DNA of 11,541 nucleotides from an uncultured Butyricicoccus sp. (GTDB lineage Bacteria; Bacillota; Clostridia; Oscillospirales; Butyricicoccaceae), in NCBI GenBank assembly GCA_947575935.1, contig CANPPM010000060.1, forward strand, positions 1 through 11,541. Reading direction: 5' to 3'. The notes beneath the pieces are model-generated. The model was given only the letters and a program-made list of their open reading frames with translations, was not told where the DNA came from and did not search any database. The position numbers were made by a program, and so were the translations under genes. Shown here one piece after another: positions 5,512 through 11,541 of this stretch (position 1 is its first letter; the number at the start of each line of letters is the position of its first letter).

Positions 5512-7179
5512 ATGGCTGACTTTAAGAACAAAGTGATTTATCAAATCTACGTAAAATCCTTTTTCGACGCAAACGGCGACGGGTGCGGCGACCTGCGCGG
5601 CGTGACCGAAAAACTGGATTATTTACAGGCCCTTGGCGCAGACTATCTCTGGCTGACCCCATTTTTTAAATCCCCGCTGAACGATAACGGCTACGATATC
5701 GCTGATTACTTTGCCATTGACCCGCATTTCGGGTCAATGGCAGATTTAGAGCATTTGATCGCCGAAGCCGGCAAGCGCGGCCTGCGCCTGATGTTTGACA
5801 TGGTATTCAACCATACCTCGACCGAACACGCATGGTTCCAAAAAGCGTTAACGGGAGATCCATACTATCTTAATTTCTATATCTTCCGAGACGGCAGCCC
5901 CCATATGCCTCCCACCAACTGGGCCTCTAAATTCGGCGGCAGCGCATGGGAATACGTGCCGCATCTCGGGAAATGGTACCTGCATCTATTCGACAAAACA
6001 CAGGCTGATCTCAACTGGGACAACCCAGCCGTACGGGAAGCGCTCAAAAATGTAATCCGGTTCTGGAAACAGAAAGGGGTGAAGGGGTTCCGCTTTGACG
6101 TGATCAATCTGATCTCCAAGCCGGAACTGTTCCAGGACGACCACCAGGGGGATGGCCGCAGATTTTATACGGACGGCCCGCATGTGCACGAATATTTGAA
6201 GGAACTGACGGCCGATACCGGCATCGGCTCTCTGATCACCGTAGGCGAAATGTCCTCAACCTCTCTCAAGGACTGTATCCGCTACACCACTGAAAACGAG
6301 CTTTCCATGGTATTCAGCTTCCATCATCTCAAGATAGATTATAAAAATGGAGACAAATGGGCGCTGCAGCCGGCCGACTACGGCAAGCTGAAGCAGCTGC
6401 TCACCGATTGGCAGCTCGGTATGCAAGCAGCCGGCGGCTGGAACGCGCTGTTCTGGTGCAACCACGACCAGCCGCGCGCGGTCTCCCGGTTTGGCGATGA
6501 CAAACAGTACTGGAAAGAATCGGCGAAAATGCTTGCGGCATGTATCTATTTCATGCGCGGCACCCCCTATATTTATCAGGGGGAAGAGCTCGGCATGCCC
6601 AACGCCGGCTATACCAATATTTCACAGTACCGAGACGTAGAAAGCCTGAACTACTACAAACTCATGCTGCAAAACGGCAAAACCAAAGAAGAAGCGCTGG
6701 AAGTTCTGCGGCAGCGTTCCCGCGACAACGGCCGCACGCCCATGCAGTGGGACGACGGGCCAAACGTAGGCTTTTCGGACGGTACGCCATGGATTCTCCC
6801 GCCGGAGCATTGCCGTACCGCCAATGCCGCTGCGGAAATAGAGGACAGCGACTCCATCCTCCACTTCTACAAAACAGTCATCCGCATGCGCAAGGAAACC
6901 CCCGTCTTATCGGAAGGGCAGATTGCATTCCTCTGCCAGGATCAGAATGAGGTTTTGGCCTACCGGCGTTTCCTGGATGACGACTCGCTTTACATCTTCA
7001 ACAACCTGAGCGACAAAACGCTTTCTCTGGACGAGGTCACATGGACCGACGCCTGTGAACCGGTGCTTGGCAATTACAGCAGCCCCTTGACAGACGGAGG
7101 CCGCCTGCTGCTGCGGCCCTACGAAACGGTTGTCTGCCGGATGGCGCCTATCCCTTCCCCTGCGCAGACGGAGGCATAG
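5512..7179 (+). CDS. treA: Trehalose-6-phosphate hydrolase (alpha,alpha-phosphotrehalase)
   Basis: A 555-residue cytoplasmic GH13 enzyme that cleaves trehalose-6-phosphate to glucose and glucose-6-phosphate. The N-terminus has the oligo-1,6-glucosidase-like pattern VIYQIYVKSFFDANGDGCGDLRG, including the calcium-loop residues around 19-27. Catalytic residues are in place: nucleophile D196 in GFRFDVINL, acid/base E246 in LITVGEMSS and transition-state stabiliser D319 in NHDQPR. Region I is DMVFNH (96-101). The length is normal for the family. The start follows GGAGG within the last codons of treP, with a 3-nt gap, so translation is probably coupled. The close paralogues oligo-1,6-glucosidase and alpha-glucosidase share most motifs. 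The assignment as phosphotrehalase rests on the whole-sequence pattern plus the PTS neighbour. Confidence 0.92.
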   Translation: MADFKNKVIYQIYVKSFFDANGDGCGDLRGVTEKLDYLQALGADYLWLTPFFKSPLNDNGYDIADYFAIDPHFGSMADLEHLIAEAGKRGLRLMFDMVFNHTSTEHAWFQKALTGDPYYLNFYIFRDGSPHMPPTNWASKFGGSAWEYVPHLGKWYLHLFDKTQADLNWDNPAVREALKNVIRFWKQKGVKGFRFDVINLISKPELFQDDHQGDGRRFYTDGPHVHEYLKELTADTGIGSLITVGEMSSTSLKDCIRYTTENELSMVFSFHHLKIDYKNGDKWALQPADYGKLKQLLTDWQLGMQAAGGWNALFWCNHDQPRAVSRFGDDKQYWKESAKMLAACIYFMRGTPYIYQGEELGMPNAGYTNISQYRDVESLNYYKLMLQNGKTKEEALEVLRQRSRDNGRTPMQWDDGPNVGFSDGTPWILPPEHCRTANAAAEIEDSDSILHFYKTVIRMRKETPVLSEGQIAFLCQDQNEVLAYRRFLDDDSLYIFNNLSDKTLSLDEVTWTDACEPVLGNYSSPLTDGGRLLLRPYETVVCRMAPIPSPAQTEA

Positions 7180-7401
7180 CGCCACCGTCTGACAAAAAAT
7201 TCCCTGGAGGATCCGCCAAAATTTTCAAGGCGGTCTGCCGGAACCATCCTGCCGAACCCGTTACCGTCAAAAAAACAGCCGTTCCTCCCTCACAAAACCT
7301 TCCTCCGCCCAGCCCTACTTTGCCGGATCTGACCGCTTCCGCGCTTTATCTATATTCCACAAAAGCTTTCTGAACAGTTTGTGAAACCTGCGAGAAACGC
7401 C

Positions 7402-7430
7402 TTGCGATTCCGCCGCCAACGCGCTATAAT
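7402..7430 (+). promoter_or_regulatory. Predicted sigma-A promoter of the Ig-like protein gene
   Basis: -35 TTGCGA (7402-7407), 17-nt spacer, perfect -10 TATAAT (7425-7430). It lies about 36 nt before the ATG. The upstream 7180-7401 stretch after treA has only a weak hairpin (CCGCC/GGCGG at 7213-7233) without a U-run, so treA transcripts could read through. Confidence 0.7.
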
Positions 7431-7466
7431 GGAAAAACCAAAACAGACAGCAAGGAGTTGGAGAAC

Positions 7467-7934
7467 ATGGTAGTTCTTTTTCGGGTTTCCAAACTGGCTA
7501 CAGCCATTGTACTGGCAGCATTCGCAGCGGTATGGACGCTGCACCCATGGATGACGGGCGGGACCTCGCCCTTTGCAGAGGTAAACGGTGCGGACGGTCT
7601 GGAACTGACCGTTGCAGAGGGTTCGGCCACTGCAACGGGTGCGATCTTCCGTTTTGAAAATGCCACCGACCGAGAGTGGCAGTTTGGTCAGGAATACTGG
7701 ATTGAAAAGCTGGAAGACGGCGAATGGAAAGAAATTAAAAGCCTGCGCGCGCGGGCGTTCGACGCGCTGAGCTACCTGCTTGCGCCGCACAGCGTGCGCG
7801 AGGAAGTGTACTCCTTTTCAGACAGCTACGGCCGCCTAACCAGCGGAGAATACCGTCTCGTGAAAGAGCTTCTCCGCGAACGCTCGGGCGGCTGGGAATC
7901 GCATTACATCGCAGCCGAATTTGCAGTCGAGTAA
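7467..7934 (+). CDS. Small membrane-anchored or secreted protein with bacterial Ig-like domain
   Basis: A 155-residue protein. Residues 8-25 are hydrophobic (LATAIVLAAFAAVW), acting as a signal peptide or anchor; no lipobox cysteine is seen. The rest resembles the Ig-like domain found in many Firmicute surface proteins and lipoproteins (the Big_14 type, by memory of the pattern): FENATDREWQFGQEYWIEKLEDGEWKEI (63-90), a Pro/His turn in LLAPHSVREEVYSF, then YGRLTSGEYRLVKEL (121-135), ending in a final strand AAEFAVE. The domain occupies essentially the whole exported part. Its function is unknown. AAGGAG at 7452-7457 lies 9 nt before the ATG; an in-frame TTG at 7458 is too close to that site. 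The gene has its own promoter and terminator, so it is monocistronic. Confidence 0.7.
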   Translation: MVVLFRVSKLATAIVLAAFAAVWTLHPWMTGGTSPFAEVNGADGLELTVAEGSATATGAIFRFENATDREWQFGQEYWIEKLEDGEWKEIKSLRARAFDALSYLLAPHSVREEVYSFSDSYGRLTSGEYRLVKELLRERSGGWESHYIAAEFAVE

Positions 7935-8273
7935 CATGCCCCCCTTCGCGCCGGCGCGCTGGTCCCTCAACCATGCGGTACGCCTTCACCGAAAAGAGGT
8001 CGGCGCATCTCCCTGCAATCCGTTGCCAGACAGCCGCCGCCAATTATAAATCCGGTGCGCCCTGCCTTCGCCGGGCGCACCGGATCTTTTTCAATCGATA
8101 TTTCTTCACAAAGGAGAGAGCACCGCAGCCAAGGGAAGGCTGCCCTGTTACAACGCTTTCCCAACGAAAGCTTCTGCAATCCGCCTAGGGGCCGGCCCCG
8201 CCTCCGCAAACAGGCTTTCCCCTGCTTCAACCGGCCCCGTCTCTTTGGTTCTCCCCACCGGTTTCAACAGCAC
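7935..8273. other. Convergent intergenic region between the Ig-like gene and purA
   Basis: A 339-nt stretch without a convincing gene. Besides the terminator at 8050-8091 it contains two 12-bp perfect palindromes, CGCGCCGGCGCG (7947-7958) and GGGGCCGGCCCC (8188-8199), and a 6-bp hairpin GCAGCC/GGCTGC with a 7-nt loop (8125-8143). None has a U-run. No dedicated purA terminator with a U-tract was seen. Confidence 0.5.
8050..8091 (+). terminator. Strong intrinsic terminator after the Ig-like protein gene
   Basis: ATCCGGTGCGCCC (8050-8062) pairs perfectly with GGGCGCACCGGAT (8073-8085), giving a 13-bp stem and a 10-nt loop, followed by CTTTTT. On the opposite strand the flank is TTATAATT, so weak termination of leftward purA transcripts is also possible. 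Confidence 0.9.
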
Positions 8274-9554
8274 CTAAATTTTGATAACCTGGTCACGGCT
8301 GGGACCGACGCCCAGCATTGTGATGGGACAGCCGCAAATGTGTTCCAGCTCACGTATATACTGCTGTACATTCCCTGGCAGCTCTGCAAAACTGCGGCAG
8401 GCTGTAATATCTTCATCAAAGCCGTCAAACTCTTCATATACCGGCTCACAATCCACCAAATCCATAAAATTCGCCGGGAACTCGGTGATCGTCTGCCCAT
8501 TTTTCAGCCTGTACGCGACACAGACCTTAAGCTTGGGCAACCCACAGAGCGGGTCAATTTTGTTGATCACCATCTCGGTCAGGCCGTTGACGCGCACAGC
8601 ATATTTTGCAATCACCGCATCAAACCAGCCTGTACGGCGCGGGCGGCCAGTGACCGTGCCAAACTCACCGCCTGCATTTCGGATATAATCACCGGTTTCA
8701 TCAAACAGCTCTGTCGGGAACGGGCCCTCGCCGACACGGGTCGTATAGCTTTTAAAAATCCCCATGACCTCACTGATTGCAGTGGGCCCGATGCCCGAGC
8801 CAATGCAGCAGCCGCCCGCTACCGGGTGGGAAGACGTCACAAAGGGGTAGGTCCCCATATCCAAATCAAGCAGCGTCCCCTGCGCCCCCTCAAACAGAAT
8901 CTCTTTCCCCTCCCTGGCCGCATGATAGACCAGTACGGTAGTATCCCTGACCATCGGACGCAGCCGGTCGGCATAGCTGCGGTACTCTGTAAGAATTGCT
9001 TCCACATCCAGCGGCGACCCGCCGTAAACGCCGGTAATGACCCGGTTTTTGCGCGCGCAAGCGTCCCGGATCACACGTTCAAACCGCTCTGTATCAATCA
9101 AATCGTGCATACGGATCCCGCTGCGTTCAGATTTATCCATATACGTTGGGCCAATGCCTTTCCTGGTTGTGCCAATGGCAGAGCCCTCTTTCGCCTTTTC
9201 CGCCTCGCTCAGCCCGTCGAGCTCAAGATGCCATGGCATAATACAGTGTGCCCGGGCGTCAATGAACAAACGGTCAGTCGAAATCCCCTGCGCATGCAGT
9301 CCGTCGATCTCCTCAAGAATGGACTTCGGGTTTACCACCACGCCAGCCCCAATTATATTCGTGCAGTCCGGGTAAAGAATGCCGGAAGGAATCAGCTGGA
9401 GCTTGTATTTTACGCCGTCCGCTACAACGGTGTGCCCGGCGTTGTTGCCCCCCTGGCTGCGGACGACCATGTCGGCCTTTGCCGCAAAGATGTCAATAAA
9501 CTTGCCCTTGCCTTCATCGCCCCACTGAGCGCCTAAAATAACCTTACCAGGCAT
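8274..9554 (-). CDS. purA: Adenylosuccinate synthetase
   Basis: A 426-residue cytoplasmic enzyme that joins IMP and aspartate using GTP to form adenylosuccinate, the first committed step to AMP. Hallmarks run the full length: WGDEGKGK at 11-18 with catalytic D13, GGNNAGHTV with catalytic H41, the IMP loop TTRKGIGP (129-136), EGAQGTLLDLDMGTYPFVT (222-240), TGRPRRTGWFD (302-312), NKID as the guanine-recognition motif (331-334), and GVGPSRDQVI near the C-terminus (415-424). Length and residues are those of an active housekeeping enzyme. The ATG has AAAGGGG about 10 nt upstream. It is monocistronic as far as seen, with its own promoter. It is convergent with the Ig-like gene and separated from the upstream MATE gene by a terminator. 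Confidence 0.97.
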   Translation of the reverse strand: MPGKVILGAQWGDEGKGKFIDIFAAKADMVVRSQGGNNAGHTVVADGVKYKLQLIPSGILYPDCTNIIGAGVVVNPKSILEEIDGLHAQGISTDRLFIDARAHCIMPWHLELDGLSEAEKAKEGSAIGTTRKGIGPTYMDKSERSGIRMHDLIDTERFERVIRDACARKNRVITGVYGGSPLDVEAILTEYRSYADRLRPMVRDTTVLVYHAAREGKEILFEGAQGTLLDLDMGTYPFVTSSHPVAGGCCIGSGIGPTAISEVMGIFKSYTTRVGEGPFPTELFDETGDYIRNAGGEFGTVTGRPRRTGWFDAVIAKYAVRVNGLTEMVINKIDPLCGLPKLKVCVAYRLKNGQTITEFPANFMDLVDCEPVYEEFDGFDEDITACRSFAELPGNVQQYIRELEHICGCPITMLGVGPSRDQVIKI

Positions 9555-9623
9555 GAACTGTTGCCCCTTTCACATTTTGGGTTTTTCTTTCTCGCGGATA
9601 CAGTATTTTGCCGTACCCTTGCT

Positions 9624-9652
9624 ATTATACCATCCATTTCGTGAAAATTCAA
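9624..9652 (-). promoter_or_regulatory. Predicted sigma-A promoter of purA
   Basis: Leftward: -35 TTGAAT (9647-9652), 17-nt spacer, perfect -10 TATAAT (9624-9629) with a TGG extension. It predicts a leader of about 60 nt. No purine-riboswitch core or obvious PurR-box pair (two CGAA half-sites) was recognised. Confidence 0.75.
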
Positions 9653-9696
9653 CAACGTATTTTCCATCTGCCGGGCGATCCAGCCGCCCCATTTTG

Positions 9697-9737
9697 AAAA
9701 AACCGCCGGCCCGCCGTACAAACAGCGGGCCGGGCGG
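9697..9737 (-). terminator. Intrinsic terminator after the second MATE gene
   Basis: Leftward CCGCCCGGCCCGC (9725-9737) pairs with GCGGGCCGGCGG (9703-9714) with one bulged base and a 10-nt loop, followed by TTTTTT (9697-9702). It begins 40 nt after the MATE stop and insulates purA from it. Confidence 0.9.
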
Positions 9738-9777
9738 CGATATTCCGATATCCTCCTGAAGCAGAAGACGGCGCAGG

Positions 9778-11148
9778 TTACAGCCGTTCAAAGGCAGTGC
9801 GCTTCCAACCGCCGGTACGGATCCGATGGACAAAGAACGCCGAGCGGAAGACCCAATCTACGATCATTGCGGCCCAGGTTCCGAACATCCCCATTCCCAG
9901 CGAAGTGGCAAACACAAAACCGCAGAGAACCCGAAACAGCCACATGGAAATGATCGAGACAATCATCGAAAAACGCACGTCGTTTGCCGCCCGAAGCGCA
10001 TTTGGCAGGGTAAAAGACAACGGCCAGATCAGGCAGCAAAACGACCCGTGCAGCAGCAGCACCTGGCGCGCCATCTCCATCGTCTCAGACGAAAGATGAT
10101 ACGCCTGCAAAATCAGCGGCAGCGTTATCAGGATCAGGATATTGCTTGCCAGCATAACGGCATAGCAAATTACCATCAGCTTGCGGATATAGTAACGCAC
10201 CTGCTCCTCATCGCCCGCACCGACACACCGCGAAATCACCGCCACCATCGCCATACTCATTGCCATGCCCGCCAAGGACTGGAACGAACAAACCGAATTG
10301 CCCACCGCATTCGCTGCTATGGACGCCGTCCCAAAGGTGGCAACCAGGCTCAGCAGTACAATTTTACCCAGCTGAAACATGCTGTTTTCCAACCCGCTCG
10401 GAACCCCTAGCCGCAGAATCCGCATTACCATATCCCGGTCAAACCGGAAATCGAACGGTATGCGCAGCCGGATCTGCTGCGCCGGACGGCGCAGAAAGGC
10501 CAGAATCAGCACCGCCGCCAAAATACGGGATAGCAGCGTCGGAATCGCAGCGCCCGCCACGCCCATGCGCAGACGGTAAATCAGCAGTGCGTTGCCCGCG
10601 ATGTTCACTGTGTTCATCACAACCGATACAATCATCGAAACATTCGAGTTTCCCATCACCCGAAACAGCGCCGCGCCGCTGTTGTACAGCGCCACGAAGG
10701 GAATAGACGCCGAAACAATCATCAGATATGTGCTGCAATACGCACGGACATCGGGTTCCAAATGGCCGAATACCACGTCCAGCAGCAGATTTCTGCACAG
10801 ATAGACCAATATCATCACCACAACCGCCGAAGCCCCTGTAAAAAGCAGCAGCTGGTTGCCCGCTTTGTCGGCGCGTTCCCCATCCTGCCTGCCCAGGTAT
10901 TGCCCTGCAACAACCGCGCCGCCCGTGGCCAGCGCGGCGAACAGATTCACAATCAGGACATTGACCGTGTCCACCAAAGAGACCGCGCTGACGGCTGCCT
11001 CACCTACGCTCGATACCATTACCGAATCAACCATACCAACCGCAATGGTCAGGAACTGCTCCACAATCAGCGGCAGGATCAGCCGAAATAACGCCACATT
11101 GTCAAACAGACGCGCCCGCGGCTGCGACAGAACCGCTTGCCTTTGCAT
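9778..11148 (-). CDS. MATE family efflux transporter
   Basis: A 456-residue, 12-helix, cation-coupled exporter in the cytoplasmic membrane; the substrate cannot be told from sequence. The N-terminal repeat reads LILPLIVEQFLTIAVGMVDSVMVSSVG with the conserved helix-1 Asp at D41, then ATGGAVVAGQYLGRQD. The second repeat starts LRLGVPSGLENSMFQLGKIVL. Both halves are full length and no frame break is seen, unlike the exporter at 1058-2530, to which it is only distantly similar. I chose the ATG at 11148 because GAGGGG (11155-11160) lies 6 nt upstream; the ATG at 11163 overlaps that site. It has its own promoter and terminator, so it is a single-gene unit. Confidence 0.93.
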   Translation of the reverse strand: MQRQAVLSQPRARLFDNVALFRLILPLIVEQFLTIAVGMVDSVMVSSVGEAAVSAVSLVDTVNVLIVNLFAALATGGAVVAGQYLGRQDGERADKAGNQLLLFTGASAVVVMILVYLCRNLLLDVVFGHLEPDVRAYCSTYLMIVSASIPFVALYNSGAALFRVMGNSNVSMIVSVVMNTVNIAGNALLIYRLRMGVAGAAIPTLLSRILAAVLILAFLRRPAQQIRLRIPFDFRFDRDMVMRILRLGVPSGLENSMFQLGKIVLLSLVATFGTASIAANAVGNSVCSFQSLAGMAMSMAMVAVISRCVGAGDEEQVRYYIRKLMVICYAVMLASNILILITLPLILQAYHLSSETMEMARQVLLLHGSFCCLIWPLSFTLPNALRAANDVRFSMIVSIISMWLFRVLCGFVFATSLGMGMFGTWAAMIVDWVFRSAFFVHRIRTGGWKRTAFERL

Positions 11149-11154
11149 ACAAAA

Positions 11155-11160
11155 CCCCTC
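11155..11160 (-). promoter_or_regulatory. Ribosome binding site that fixes the second MATE start
   Basis: Leftward GAGGGG, 6 nt before the ATG at 11148. The alternative ATG at 11163 lies immediately upstream of the site and so cannot use it. Confidence 0.7.
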
Positions 11161-11262
11161 CATACAGACCTATGCCCAGGCGGCAAAACGGCGGCCTGAC
11201 GAAACATTGCCAAACACACTACTGCCAGTGCATACCGATCCACAGATTTTTTTCCGTAACCC

Positions 11263-11291
11263 AGTATATCAGATTCCCAAAACCGAAACAA
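11263..11291 (-). promoter_or_regulatory. Predicted sigma-A promoter of the second MATE gene
   Basis: Leftward: -35 TTGTTT (11286-11291, weak), 17-nt spacer, -10 TATACT (11263-11268) with a TGA extension (extended -10). The leader is about 110 nt, and no operator-like palindrome is obvious in it. Confidence 0.55.
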
Positions 11292-11454
11292 TGTCATTGA
11301 TGCACAGAAAGATGCCTCTTTTCGCTGAATTTTGGCACGAAACTGCTGCCTTCCGTACCCCTGCGCCTGACAAGCTCCACCTACCGGACGGTTTCGGAGG
11401 CTGCCGGACGGTATCCGCCCAAACCGTTAAAGCCCCGTTTCCCCAAACATTGCA

Positions 11455-11486
11455 AAAAATAAAAAGTCCGGTATAACATCCCGGAC
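11455..11486 (-). terminator. Intrinsic terminator of a leftward gene outside the window
   Basis: Leftward GTCCGG (11481-11486), 9-nt loop, CCGGAC (11466-11471), then a TTTTTATTTTTT tract. It implies a leftward transcription unit ending at or just beyond the right edge. The coding part is not visible. Confidence 0.75.
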
Positions 11487-11541
11487 CTAGGGCTTGTTTG
11501 AAAAATGTCAATACGCCCAAACAACGGTCCTTTTTCCGCCA

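Larger units (their letters stand above)
11149..11541. other. Right-end intergenic region
   Basis: About 390 nt without a convincing gene. It holds the second MATE promoter and leader, then roughly 160 nt (11292-11454) in which nothing recognisable was seen. A leftward terminator follows, then an edge segment with an inverted repeat (TTGTTTG at 11494-11500, CAAACAA at 11518-11524). Confidence 0.5.

Noticed and set aside
7213..7233. Terminator after treA
   Set aside because: Only a 5-bp CCGCC/GGCGG stem with an 11-nt loop and no following U-run.
8055..9536. A 493-codon rightward open frame antisense to purA
   Set aside because: It is the complement of a full-length, motif-perfect purA. The translation has no recognisable domain and begins inside the terminator. 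Long antisense frames are common in GC-rich genes.
11491..11506. Distant TreR operator (CTTGTTTGAA near the right edge)
   Set aside because: Only one half-site matches, and it is better explained as one arm of a local inverted repeat.
11269..11520. Leftward 83-codon open frame at the right end
   Set aside because: It spans the intrinsic terminator at 11455-11486 and part of the second MATE promoter, and it has no clear ribosome binding site.

Overview
The window looks like chromosomal DNA from a moderately GC-rich Firmicute of the class Clostridia, probably an Oscillospiraceae/Ruminococcaceae-type gut anaerobe. This is inferred from strong AGGAGG-type ribosome binding sites, sigma-A promoters with 17-bp spacers, the gene families present and the base composition. 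No rRNA, tRNA, CRISPR array or complete mobile element was found.

Layout, left to right. (1) A leftward pair, vanZ-like membrane protein then prephenate dehydrogenase (tyrA, cut by the left edge), is read from an extended -10 promoter near 1074-1102 through a leader of about 270 nt that can fold into competing hairpins. (2) A leftward pair, a GntR/HutC-type regulator (treR-like) then a YoeA-type MATE exporter, follows. The exporter reading frame is broken near its C-terminus. (3) Divergent to the regulator is a rightward trehalose operon, treP (PTS EIIBCA) then treA (trehalose-6-phosphate hydrolase). Its promoter carries two perfect and one imperfect copy of a palindrome that is very probably the TreR operator. 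(4) A small monocistronic gene for a membrane-anchored Ig-like protein has its own consensus promoter and a strong intrinsic terminator. (5) Leftward purA (adenylosuccinate synthetase) and (6) a second, unrelated leftward MATE exporter each have a promoter, with a terminator between them. (7) The right edge holds the terminator of a gene lying outside the window.

Functionally, treP brings in trehalose and phosphorylates it to trehalose-6-phosphate. treA hydrolyses that to glucose and glucose-6-phosphate, and the divergent regulator is expected to sense trehalose-6-phosphate and release the operators. purA (AMP synthesis) and tyrA (tyrosine synthesis) are housekeeping genes. The two MATE proteins are cation-coupled exporters of unknown substrate.

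No clearly new multi-gene system is visible. The points most worth following are the structured vanZ-tyrA leader, the three-operator tre promoter, the frame break in the first MATE gene, and the physical coupling of a sugar regulator to an exporter.
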